A DNA stretch of 64,000 nucleotides from assembly GCF_010671565.1 (NCBI RefSeq), contig NZ_JAABOQ010000001.1:62001-126000 (forward strand). The letters are read 5' to 3'. The position numbers and the translations under genes are program-made. The notes under the pieces are model-generated. The model did no database searches and was not told the origin of the DNA. It saw nothing but the letters and a program-made list of their open reading frames with translations. Origin of the DNA: Spongiivirga citrea. GTDB taxonomy: Bacteria; Bacteroidota; Bacteroidia; Flavobacteriales; Flavobacteriaceae. Below, in pieces: positions 17,253-25,417 of the stretch. Numbering within the stretch: position 1 is the first letter of the stretch; every line of letters starts with the position of its first letter.

Positions 17253-18100
17253 CAACAATAAAAGTAGGAGGTGTTCCTGAACATTTTAACCTGCCTTGGC
17301 ACTTGTGCATTGAAGATGGAAGTTTTGAACGCAATGGTGTTCAAGTAGAGTGGGAAACCTTTCCCGGTGGTACGGGCGCAATGTGCAAAGCACTTCGAGC
17401 TGGTGAAATCGACGCTGCGGTTGTTTTGACCGAGGGTATTGTAAAAGATATTGCTGAAGGTAATCCTTCAAAAATAGCACAAGTATATGTTGGTAGTCCC
17501 TTGTCGTGGGGCATTCATGTGGGTGCCAAATCTAGCTTTAAAAACGAAGAAGACCTTAAGGGACAAACCATTGCTATTAGCCGCTATGGAAGCGGATCTC
17601 ATTTAATGGCGTATGTGCATGCTCAAGGAAAAAAATGGCCTACAAATGATCTTAAATTCCAACTTGTAAATAACCTGAGTGGTGCTGTAAATGATCTTAC
17701 TAATGGTCAAGCAGATTACTTTTTATGGGAACAATTTACTACAAAACCATTGGTTGATGAAGGTGTTTTTAGACGCGTAGGAGTTAAAAATACACCGTGG
17801 CCTTGTTTTGTACTTGCCATTAGAAACGAAATACTTGATACTAAGGAAAATGCAGTTTCCAACATGATCGAAACGCTTAATAATTGCACTCAGGATTTCA
17901 AAAACATTCCAAGTATTGACATAACTTTAGCAAATAGATATGAACAAAAACTTGAAGACATTCAAGAATGGTTATCTCGAACGCACTGGAGTGCCTATCA
18001 GTTAAAAGAAAGCGAATTGCAAAAAATCCTTGGAAAATTGAATGAACTCAGTTTAATTCAAACCTCTAAATCGCTAACAGAAATTGATTTTCTTTACTAA
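17249..18100 (+). CDS. Periplasmic-binding-fold protein without signal peptide (SsuA/ThiY-like)
   Basis: This 283-residue protein has the type II solute-binding fold of the NMT1/ThiY/SsuA group: IKVGGVPEHFNLPWHLCIEDG, GGTGAMCKALRAGEIDAAVVLTEG in two stretches, and ISRYGSGSHLMAYVHA. It starts directly with the first beta strand and has no signal peptide or lipobox, so it should stay in the cytoplasm. No ABC permease or ATPase is nearby. Related folds act as enzymes (MqnA/MqnD, HMP synthase), so a cytoplasmic catalytic or sensor role is possible. The ATGA overlap with the nucleoside phosphorylase supports joint function, but the role is unknown. Confidence 0.75.
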   Translation: MTTIKVGGVPEHFNLPWHLCIEDGSFERNGVQVEWETFPGGTGAMCKALRAGEIDAAVVLTEGIVKDIAEGNPSKIAQVYVGSPLSWGIHVGAKSSFKNEEDLKGQTIAISRYGSGSHLMAYVHAQGKKWPTNDLKFQLVNNLSGAVNDLTNGQADYFLWEQFTTKPLVDEGVFRRVGVKNTPWPCFVLAIRNEILDTKENAVSNMIETLNNCTQDFKNIPSIDITLANRYEQKLEDIQEWLSRTHWSAYQLKESELQKILGKLNELSLIQTSKSLTEIDFLY

Positions 18101-18204
18101 TTTGATGAAAAACAAAAAATATTTTCTACATATTGTGAAGTTTATCGTATTTATTTTCCTCTTAACATAAAAGTAGGCTTTCATTAAGATTTTTGTAACA
18201 AAAT

Positions 18205-18227
18205 ACGCAACCAATGCGTTATATTTG
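18205..18227 (+). promoter_or_regulatory. Promoter with dyad for the small membrane protein gene
   Basis: TATATTTG (18220-18227) matches the -7 element TAnnTTTG, and TTTG at 18192-18195 is a possible -33 element with 24-bp spacing. The dyad ACGCA-n5-TGCGT occupies 18205-18219 and abuts the -7 element, a plausible operator position. The start codon of the 53-residue protein follows 47 bp downstream. Confidence 0.55.
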
Positions 18228-18274
18228 CATCACCCTAACACAACCGAACTTAAATAATTATACAAAAACCTGTT

Positions 18275-18436
18275 ATGCTTACACTTTTTACAGTTTTGGG
18301 CATTCTAACTTTTATCAATGTTGTACTACTTATTTTTAGCAGTAACACAGTAGATAAGAAACCAAAGAAAAACCCCAAGGTAATCAAAACTACCACTCAA
18401 TCGGAGACTGCCCCATCGCTTTCAAAAGCGAGTTAG
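18275..18436 (+). CDS. Small single-pass membrane protein (53 residues)
   Basis: The ATG at 18275 opens a 53-residue frame beginning MLTLFTVLGILTFINVVLLI, a clear transmembrane helix, followed by a basic lysine-rich stretch (VDKKPKKNPKVIKTTT) and a polar tail. It has its own promoter-like element upstream. The last 47 bp overlap the 3' end of ung on the other strand. The helix followed by a basic tail suggests an N-out, C-in inner membrane peptide. I do not recognise a family. It is reported because promoter, start and composition agree. Confidence 0.6.
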   Translation: MLTLFTVLGILTFINVVLLIFSSNTVDKKPKKNPKVIKTTTQSETAPSLSKAS

Positions 18437-19055
18437 TTTGGCTAAAATGTTTATTTCCGAACCAGTATCCTCTATTTGCACTTAATGGAGATGGATGTCC
18501 TGTGGTTAAAACTCTGTGTTTTGTAGTATCAACCTGTTTCCCTTTTTTCTTAGCAAATCCGCCCCATAATAAGAAAACTACTTTTTCCTGCTTTTCGGAA
18601 ATGGTCTTAATAACAGCATCGGTAAATTGTTCCCATCCTCTTTTTTGATGTGAGCCTGCGATATGTGCTCTAACAGTTAAGGTTGCATTAAGCAATAATA
18701 CACCCTGATCTGCCCAGCGCTCTAAATTACCAGACTTAGGATACGGAGTTCCAAGATCAGCCTCGATCTCTTTAAAAATATTGATTAATGATGGTGGATG
18801 CGGAATGCCATCAGCAACTGAAAAACAAAGCCCGTTGGCTTGTCCTGGACCATGGTATGGATCTTGACCAATTATAACAACCTTTACATCATTAAAAGCA
18901 CAACGATCGAAAGCGGAGAAAATCTGTTTTCCCGGAGGATAACATTTTTGGGTTTTATATTCCGATTTTACAAAATTGATAAGATCAAAAAAATAAGGTT
19001 TTTCAAACTCATCATTTAAATGTTCTTTCCAGCTTGTTTCAATATTTACATTCAT
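18390..19055 (-). CDS. ung: Uracil-DNA glycosylase
   Basis: This 221-residue family 1 UDG removes uracil from DNA, starting base excision repair. The catalytic water-activating motif is GQDPYHG at residues 63-69 (Asp65). The uracil-binding LLLNATLTV and the DNA-intercalating HPSPLSANRG are both present, so it should be fully active. Length and motif order are standard. Its 3' end overlaps the small membrane protein gene on the plus strand, and its 5' end is 78 bp from the divergent mutS2 gene. Confidence 0.97.
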   Translation of the reverse strand: MNVNIETSWKEHLNDEFEKPYFFDLINFVKSEYKTQKCYPPGKQIFSAFDRCAFNDVKVVIIGQDPYHGPGQANGLCFSVADGIPHPPSLINIFKEIEADLGTPYPKSGNLERWADQGVLLLNATLTVRAHIAGSHQKRGWEQFTDAVIKTISEKQEKVVFLLWGGFAKKKGKQVDTTKHRVLTTGHPSPLSANRGYWFGNKHFSQTNSLLKAMGQSPIEW

Positions 19056-19104
19056 GCAGTATTATTACTTTATCAAAGTTCTAAACTTTGGGTTAGTTAA
19101 TACT

Positions 19105-19112
19105 TATTTTTG
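19105..19112 (+). promoter_or_regulatory. -7 promoter element for mutS2
   Basis: TATTTTTG matches TAnnTTTG, 21 bp before the mutS2 ATG. A TTTG at 19087-19090 is closer than the usual -33 spacing, so only the -7 element is claimed. Confidence 0.5.
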
Positions 19113-19133
19113 CTTTGAAATTATCAACAGTAC

Positions 19134-21308
19134 ATGATTAACATTTCTGAAAAGACACTTCAAGATTTAGAATTCAATACCATTCTTGAGCAAATTGCTG
19201 CCAATTGTAATACCGATCCTGGCGAGAAAATGGCTTTAGAGATAAAGCCATTTCAAGAAAAGGAAAGGCTCGAACGTATATTGGTTCAAACCTCTGAATA
19301 CCTGTCTTCTTTCGAAAATGACAATCGCATACCCAATCATGAATTTAGCGCAATCAACTCGGAGCTAAAGCTACTTCGTATTGAAAACACATTTTTAGAA
19401 GTGCAGGCTCTAAAAAAAATTAGTGATATCACGGATACCACAAATAAACTGGCAGTTTTCTTTAGAAAATTCAAGGAGTATTATCCCATATTAAATCAAA
19501 CGGCCTCTACCATTGAGATCAATACATTTATTATTGAACAAATAGATCTTGTAGTTGACAGATTTGGAGAAATTAAGGACAATGCGTCGGAGACCTTGCT
19601 TGCCGTTAGAAAACGTATTAATGTGGTGCGAGGAAAAATTAATCAAAGTTTTGCCTCTGCCCTGACCCGTTATCATAATGCCGAATATTTGGATGATATA
19701 CGAGAGTCTGTTGTTGAAAATAAAAGGGTACTTGCCGTAAAATCGATGCACAGACGTAAAGTGAAAGGTGCAATCATGGGCAGTTCTAAAACAGGAAGTA
19801 TTGTTTTCATAGAACCAGAGGTCACACTTCAATTTTCGAGAGAACTGGGAAATCTTCTTTTTGAAGAAGCAGAAGAGATCGAAAAAATATTGCGCAAGCT
19901 AACTGAATTTATAAGACCTGCATTACCACAGCTGGAAGCCTACCAACACTTTTTAAGCTTTATTGATGTCACCGCTGCCAAGGCAAAACACGCTAGAAGT
20001 TTGAATGCTATTTTACCTGAAATAGTCGATGATACATCTCTTTATTTTAGAGACGCTTATCACCCACTACTCTATTTGTCTAATAAAGCAAAAAATGAAA
20101 AGACGTATCCTCAGACTATCGAATTGTCTAAGGAAAACAGAATTATTGTCATTTCTGGTCCAAATGCCGGCGGAAAAAGTATCACTTTAAAAACAATTGG
20201 GTTATTACAACTTATGTTACAAAGCGGTATTCTAATTCCTGTACATGAACGCAGTAAGACTTGTTTGTTTGACCGCATACTGACCGATATTGGCGATAAT
20301 CAGTCAATCGAAAACCACTTAAGCACATATAGCTATCGTCTTAAGAACATGAACTATTTCTTGAAAAAGGTAAACAAGAACACCTTGTTTTTAATTGATG
20401 AATTTGGGACTGGATCTGATCCCGAACTAGGTGGTGCATTGGCCGAAGCATTTTTAGAAGAATTTTATAATCGAGAAGCCTTTGGTATTATCACCACCCA
20501 CTATGCCAATTTGAAATTGTTAGCTAATGAGCAACCGTTTATGAGCAATGCCAATATGCAATTTGATAATCGAACCTTAGAGCCGGTTTTTAAATTAGTG
20601 GTTGGTGAAGCCGGAAGTTCATTTACATTCGAAGTCGCTCAAAAAAATGGGATTCCATATAGCCTAATAAATCGGGCTAAGAAGAAAATTGAGCGCGGTA
20701 AAGTTCGTTTCGATGCGACTATTGCCAAGCTTCAAAAGCAACGTCGGGCTGTTGAAAAAACATCACAACAACTAAAAGATGAAGAAAGTAAAGCGCGTGA
20801 AGAACATGATCGTTTAGAAATACTGAATGATAAAATGAAGACCAAATTGCGCAATTATCAGGAATTATATGATAGTAACCAGCGTATGATTTATCTAGGT
20901 AATAAGCTTAACGATATTGCAGAAAAGTATTTTATAGACAAAAGGAAAAAACCACTTATTGCTGAATTACTTCGACTAGTTGAAACTGAGAATAGCAAGC
21001 GAAAAAAGACATCTGCAAAGCAGGCAAAAGCTGAGAAGCAAAAAAAAGCTGCAGTAGTCAAAGAAGTTTCTAAAGAAATTGCGGTTGTTAGAAAAGAAAA
21101 GCAGAAAGAAAAACAACAAGCCAAGAAACAGGCCGCCAAACCAAAGTCAAAACCAACTTTAAAAGTTGGTGATCGCGTTCGTATGTTTGATGGCAAGGCT
21201 ATAGGAAGTATTGATAAACTTGAAAAAAACAAAGCCGTAGTGAACTACGGCCTGTTTACAACCAATGTTTCTGTGGATTTATTAGAGTTGGTTGAAGCTA
21301 AGAAATAA
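19134..21308 (+). CDS. MutS2-family ATPase lacking the Smr nuclease domain
   Basis: This 724-residue protein has the MutS2 layout: a lever and clamp region of long helices (about 1-320), a Walker A GPNAGGKS at residues 342-349, the DEFGTGSDPELGGALAEA Walker B and signature region, and TTHYANLK. A Lys/Ala-rich coiled coil (about 620-675) leads to a KOW-like segment (LKVGDRVRMFDGKAIGSIDK). The protein ends there, so the C-terminal Smr endonuclease found in many MutS2 proteins is absent. MutS2 is linked to suppression of recombination and to ribosome-collision rescue. Without Smr this copy probably relies on ATP-driven splitting alone. Confidence 0.88.
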   Translation: MINISEKTLQDLEFNTILEQIAANCNTDPGEKMALEIKPFQEKERLERILVQTSEYLSSFENDNRIPNHEFSAINSELKLLRIENTFLEVQALKKISDITDTTNKLAVFFRKFKEYYPILNQTASTIEINTFIIEQIDLVVDRFGEIKDNASETLLAVRKRINVVRGKINQSFASALTRYHNAEYLDDIRESVVENKRVLAVKSMHRRKVKGAIMGSSKTGSIVFIEPEVTLQFSRELGNLLFEEAEEIEKILRKLTEFIRPALPQLEAYQHFLSFIDVTAAKAKHARSLNAILPEIVDDTSLYFRDAYHPLLYLSNKAKNEKTYPQTIELSKENRIIVISGPNAGGKSITLKTIGLLQLMLQSGILIPVHERSKTCLFDRILTDIGDNQSIENHLSTYSYRLKNMNYFLKKVNKNTLFLIDEFGTGSDPELGGALAEAFLEEFYNREAFGIITTHYANLKLLANEQPFMSNANMQFDNRTLEPVFKLVVGEAGSSFTFEVAQKNGIPYSLINRAKKKIERGKVRFDATIAKLQKQRRAVEKTSQQLKDEESKAREEHDRLEILNDKMKTKLRNYQELYDSNQRMIYLGNKLNDIAEKYFIDKRKKPLIAELLRLVETENSKRKKTSAKQAKAEKQKKAAVVKEVSKEIAVVRKEKQKEKQQAKKQAAKPKSKPTLKVGDRVRMFDGKAIGSIDKLEKNKAVVNYGLFTTNVSVDLLELVEAKK

Positions 21309-21356
21309 TAAAAAGAAGTAGTTATATATTCTACTTATCAGTCCTCCACATCGAAA

Positions 21357-22952
21357 TCAATATCTTCTTGATACATAAAACGTAACATCAAAATCACTAC
21401 CTGAATCTTCAGTTAGCTCCAATATTTCTGGTTGGGGTACAAGGTCACCAGCGTCATCAAATTCTGATTTTATATCTTTTAAAAAGATTTTTCTACTGCT
21501 TTTACCTAAGTATTCATTAGAGCTAAAAACATCATCTTCTGTAAATTCAGCCTCAATAATCACATAGTCATTTTCCAGACTAGGCTTATATAGTTCAACC
21601 TCACTTGTTTCATCGCCAGGAATAGGCCAAAATACACCTTCACGAACACTTATATAATTGTTTCGAGTTCGCGTATACGATTCACTTGCTTTTAACACGC
21701 CTCCTTGAAATAATTTAATATTTAGGTAACCATGAAGCGATAAATCGCCGTTTTCGCCCGCATGATCTATCATTTCTATACCGCCTAGTTCAATACGATA
21801 TTTTTGGTATGCTTCATAACAAGTTCTTATTGGATATTCAGTAGTTAATACTTGTCTTGCGATTGGAAAATCTTTTCTGATGTATCTCAACTTGTAAGAC
21901 AATGGCGCACCTGGGGATTCTTTAGAATAATTACCTCCTTCTGAAATAAACTTAAATACATCAGCGGGTCCGTTGATAGTTTGAGCAGCTCCACTACCTG
22001 ATCCACCGATAATAAGTGCTTGAATTTTAGAAGAATTAATCGTTTCGGCATACGAGGCATCGATACTGCCATCAGTAGATCCTACTGAAGCGTCGAAAGC
22101 TGCATTAACTTCAGTCAAACTCGAATTAGTTTCGATGGTGTAAATAACCATTCGACCGTAGGCCACTGATGCAACGTACACTGGGCTCGTTGAACCTAAA
22201 GCATCAACATTGGGTAAATTGGTAAATAAATCACTCGGATTGCGTCCAGGAGGATCCATATCAATAGTATAATATTGCTGTAAAAACTTCAATACGAAGG
22301 TATTTTTGTATTGTGATGAACTGAAATCAACATTCGCCGACACTTTTTTACCGGCTCCACGATAATTAACTCCAATAGCTACATCAATATGTTTTTCATT
22401 ATACACCTGTGTAATTTCATAATTAATTTTGGCCGCTGTTGCCCCTGTAACTTCTTGATCAAGTATTTGCTTAATACCTTCACGAACCGTTGAAAGTGTC
22501 GGATTTTCTATTGTAACTACAGGACTACCAGAAATGTTTGTTAACGAAGCTGATAAAGTAATTGGCGTTCGATCTAAATTAATCCCTACATACTCGCCAG
22601 TAGGAATCGTTTCTCCTTTTAGCATAGCACCAGGATAAATAACATCTGTAGAGGGATCTAGTGTAAGCATTTCATCAAAACCTGGCGATAATTTGTAGAG
22701 CTGTGTAGCACACTCTAATGTTTGATTTTCTTGATCGCGTTCAAGTTCTGGGTCCCCTACCTCTTGTTGTGGTTCTTCTGTAGGCTGAGTAAATTCACCT
22801 AATTGCGCCATAGCAGCGTTGAATTCAGTTGCATCTTCTTGTGAAATTGGTGGATTTTCAGGTCCATCTTCATCTTTAGAACAGGAAAAAGTAATAATGA
22901 AGCTACTAATAAAAAGGATTTGGAGGAATCGATTTAAAAATACAGTTTTCAT
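21357..22952 (-). CDS. Cholesterol-dependent-cytolysin-like lipoprotein (thiol-activated cytolysin family)
   Basis: This is a lipoprotein of about 531 residues with a signal peptide ending in FSC (Cys24 from the ATG at 22952). The body matches cholesterol-dependent cytolysins: LDPSTDVIYPGAMLKG near the start of the pore domain, VASVAYGRMVIYTIETNSS, ALIIGGSGSGAAQ and NYSKESPGAPLSYKLRYI. The C-terminal region lacks the undecapeptide ECTGLAWEWWR and the Thr-Leu cholesterol pair, as in CDC-like proteins reported in Bacteroidota. It could form pores in target membranes with other receptor specificity. The upstream ATG at 22988 would spoil the signal peptide. It is a single gene, without the partner described in Elizabethkingia. 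Confidence 0.85.
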   Translation of the reverse strand: MKTVFLNRFLQILFISSFIITFSCSKDEDGPENPPISQEDATEFNAAMAQLGEFTQPTEEPQQEVGDPELERDQENQTLECATQLYKLSPGFDEMLTLDPSTDVIYPGAMLKGETIPTGEYVGINLDRTPITLSASLTNISGSPVVTIENPTLSTVREGIKQILDQEVTGATAAKINYEITQVYNEKHIDVAIGVNYRGAGKKVSANVDFSSSQYKNTFVLKFLQQYYTIDMDPPGRNPSDLFTNLPNVDALGSTSPVYVASVAYGRMVIYTIETNSSLTEVNAAFDASVGSTDGSIDASYAETINSSKIQALIIGGSGSGAAQTINGPADVFKFISEGGNYSKESPGAPLSYKLRYIRKDFPIARQVLTTEYPIRTCYEAYQKYRIELGGIEMIDHAGENGDLSLHGYLNIKLFQGGVLKASESYTRTRNNYISVREGVFWPIPGDETSEVELYKPSLENDYVIIEAEFTEDDVFSSNEYLGKSSRKIFLKDIKSEFDDAGDLVPQPEILELTEDSGSDFDVTFYVSRRY

Positions 22953-23335
22953 AATCCAAATTGTTTTGTGGTTTAACATGATTAACAATTCGTTTTTGGG
23001 ACCTACCCGACTTTAGTCTGCAGTACACGATCGGGTAAGGTTCCACAAAACGGTGATGCCATTATCTAATGACATGGCAAACCTAGGTGCTAAATCACTG
23101 GAAATAAAAAAAGTGGCATGGACAAAGTATGGACAGACAGGAATTTTTCCTACAGATTTTGGTCAGACACCAAAAAAGCAAATGACATTCAAAATTCTGA
23201 AAATCAATATTTTAAATCTCTTATTGTTGATTAATTTTATAGACAATCAATGGACAAGTAGTTTTTTAACCCTAGACGGGGGTGATTATAGTAGGCTAAT
23301 AATAAGTATCTTAGTTTAAACTAAACAACCTAAAT
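22953..23335. other. Intergenic region between divergent genes, with a large inverted repeat
   Basis: This 383-bp stretch separates the cytolysin-like gene (minus) and the first TPR-HTH gene (plus). Open frames inside it, such as 23053-23319, show no family features. It holds a long imperfect inverted repeat at 22993-23050 and a perfect 14-bp palindrome (TTAGTTTAAACTAA) at 23311-23324, 12 bp before the TPR-HTH start codon. No exact TAnnTTTG was found on either strand. Confidence 0.6.
22993..23050. repeat. Imperfect inverted repeat upstream of the cytolysin-like gene
   Basis: The left arm (22993-23010) contains GGGACCTACCCGA, and the right arm (23031-23050) contains TCGGGTAAGGTTCC. The arms pair over about 18 positions with two single-base bulges across a 20-nt loop. 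It lies in the probable 5' leader or promoter of the cytolysin-like gene, about 41 bp from its start codon. It could form an RNA hairpin or bind a dimeric regulator. Confidence 0.6.
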
Positions 23336-25210
23336 ATGAAGTGCTTTCGATTATTATTTGTGCTTATACTTTTCCTATTGACTCACGTTTCCTTTAGCCA
23401 AAACGACAAGAAAATTGATAGTCTTACCATCGAGTTGAAAAATGCTACTCAGGATTCCATAAGATTAAAGATTTTTGAAAAGTTATTTTCTGAAGAAATT
23501 TACAGTAATCCAACAAATGCAAAAAAACATGCAACTCAGGCGATGAATATTGCAAAAAAAATTGGTAAAGAAAACTCATATAATCAAGCCATATATGCAA
23601 TTGGAAATTACTATTTTATTGTTCAAGAACAAGATTCATCCAAATATTACTACCAAAAGGCACTAAGACTTGCAGAAAAAAATAATGATCTTGCAATGAT
23701 TGCAAAATCTATTTCCTCTTTAGCTTTAATGGAAAGGGATCAAAATAAAGCTATTAAAATGCGAGATTCAGCTGGACAAATTTATTTAGAATTAAAAAAC
23801 TATCTCAACTATGCCATTAATATTGGTGCCAAGGCTCAATTAATAAACAACATGGGGGATCATACGGAAGCATACCGGCAGTCATTAGAGGCATTAAGAA
23901 TACTAGATACAATTGACAGTGAACCCTACAGAAAAGCGGACATTAACGTTCAGTTAGCTAAAATTGAAGAAAAGAGAAATAATAGAAAGGAAGCTATTAA
24001 ATATTATGAAGATGCCTTAGAGATATATTTAAAAACAGATGATTTTGTATATCAAAGTAATGCCTATGTTGAAATTGGGTTTACATATTTTAACGAAAAG
24101 CAATATGACGAAGCGATAATAAATCTTGAAAAGGGATTACAACTAGCGAAAAAATTCAAATTAAAAAACAACTATTCGAGAGCTTTGGCTTATCTTGGTG
24201 TTAGTCACCTTCATAAGAATAGTTACGAAAAAGCAAGAGAATACCTTAAGGCGGGAATCGAATTCGATAATCGATTAAAAAGAAATGGTCCTTCAACATT
24301 TAAGTTAATTCATCTCGCCAGGTTGGAGTCTTCAGTTAACAATTATTCAAAATCTTTAAAATATTTTAATGAAGCTTTACAAATGGCTTTAGTATCAAGT
24401 AACAAACGGCTAGAAAGAGATATTTATCGTTCGAGATCGTTCACATATGAAGAAATGGGTAATTATAAAATGGCTTTAAAGGAAAGTAAATTATACATTA
24501 AATTACGAGATAGTATTCAAAAGGCATATAAAAATCAAGAGATTGAAGATCTAAAAATTAAATACCAAACCGAAAAAAAAGAGGCTGCCCTTGCGTTACA
24601 GAAGGAAGAAATAAAAACCCTTAACGAAAAAGCTAAGGTAGATAGGCTAAATAAAACACTTTACGCCGGTGGAGCAGTTGGTGGTGTTTTACTATCAGGA
24701 TTACTATTCTTTGGTTTCCGTCAACGAATGAAGAAAAACAAGATTGAACGCGAAAAACAAGAGGAGATCTACAAACAGGAAATTGAATTCAAAAAGAAAG
24801 AATTAGCAAGTCAGACCCTACATCTGGTCCAGAAGAACTCCTTCTTGACGGAGCTAAAGGAAAATCTTGAGAACTTAAAAAACTCCCCTGATAAATTTAA
24901 AATGGAGTTCAAACGTCTCGTAATGCTTCTTAAAAAAGAAAGTTCAGGTGATAAAGACTGGGAAGTATTTAAAAGTTACTTTGCCGAGGTACATGACAAT
25001 TTTGATAACAAGCTAAAATCGGTTTATGCTGATATTTCAGAAAAGGAAATCCGCTTGGCATCATTCCTAAAAATGAATCTCTCCACTAAAGAAATAGCCG
25101 ATATGCTAAATGTGCTACCCGATAGTGTGCTAAAATCAAAATATCGACTTAAAAAGAAGTTGAATCTTGATAAGGAAACGGATTTGTATCAGTACTTAAG
25201 CTCTTTATAA
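23336..25210 (+). CDS. TPR protein with transmembrane helix and C-terminal HTH domain, copy 1
   Basis: This 624-residue protein has a signal peptide (FVLILFLLTHVSFSQ) and then about eight tetratricopeptide repeats over residues 35-390 (for example AIKYYEDALEIYLKT). A coiled coil follows, then a transmembrane helix at about 442-461 (AVGGVLLSGLLFFGF), a second coiled coil and a cytoplasmic LuxR-like HTH (about 560-624) with KEIRLASFLKMNLSTKEIA. The layout suggests a one-component signalling protein: periplasmic TPR sensor, membrane crossing, DNA-binding tail. It has a close tandem paralogue 208 bp downstream. Target genes are unknown. Confidence 0.85.
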   Translation: MKCFRLLFVLILFLLTHVSFSQNDKKIDSLTIELKNATQDSIRLKIFEKLFSEEIYSNPTNAKKHATQAMNIAKKIGKENSYNQAIYAIGNYYFIVQEQDSSKYYYQKALRLAEKNNDLAMIAKSISSLALMERDQNKAIKMRDSAGQIYLELKNYLNYAINIGAKAQLINNMGDHTEAYRQSLEALRILDTIDSEPYRKADINVQLAKIEEKRNNRKEAIKYYEDALEIYLKTDDFVYQSNAYVEIGFTYFNEKQYDEAIINLEKGLQLAKKFKLKNNYSRALAYLGVSHLHKNSYEKAREYLKAGIEFDNRLKRNGPSTFKLIHLARLESSVNNYSKSLKYFNEALQMALVSSNKRLERDIYRSRSFTYEEMGNYKMALKESKLYIKLRDSIQKAYKNQEIEDLKIKYQTEKKEAALALQKEEIKTLNEKAKVDRLNKTLYAGGAVGGVLLSGLLFFGFRQRMKKNKIEREKQEEIYKQEIEFKKKELASQTLHLVQKNSFLTELKENLENLKNSPDKFKMEFKRLVMLLKKESSGDKDWEVFKSYFAEVHDNFDNKLKSVYADISEKEIRLASFLKMNLSTKEIADMLNVLPDSVLKSKYRLKKKLNLDKETDLYQYLSSL

Positions 25211-25417
25211 GTAAGTTTATTGTTTATATAGAGCACGCGCATCATTGGATCTTACGATGGATGGAGATTTATTTAGAAGTGCAGAGTTCAATTTTGAAGA
25301 ATAAGCAGTAAAACTGACAGCTCACGGTAGCAGCACTATTGCGACCCAAGCTATTATAACCATAATGGTTTATTAACAAATATGTTATTTTGAAAACATC
25401 TAATTAACCTCGCATTT

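Noticed and set aside
17249-18100. Part of an ABC transporter
   Set aside because: No signal peptide, permease or ATPase gene is present, so classical transport is unlikely.
21316-21336. Hairpin AAGTAG/CTACTT between mutS2 and the cytolysin-like gene as a bidirectional terminator
   Set aside because: Only six base pairs, weak A/T composition and no clear T-run on either strand.
22819-23016. 65-residue plus-strand frame over the 5' end of the cytolysin-like gene
   Set aside because: It is antisense to the signal peptide and N-terminus of a clear lipoprotein gene and shows no protein family signal.
23053-23319. 88-residue plus-strand open frame in the gap before the first TPR-HTH gene
   Set aside because: No family features, biased low-complexity composition, no promoter or conserved start; it also covers part of the inverted repeat and palindrome region.
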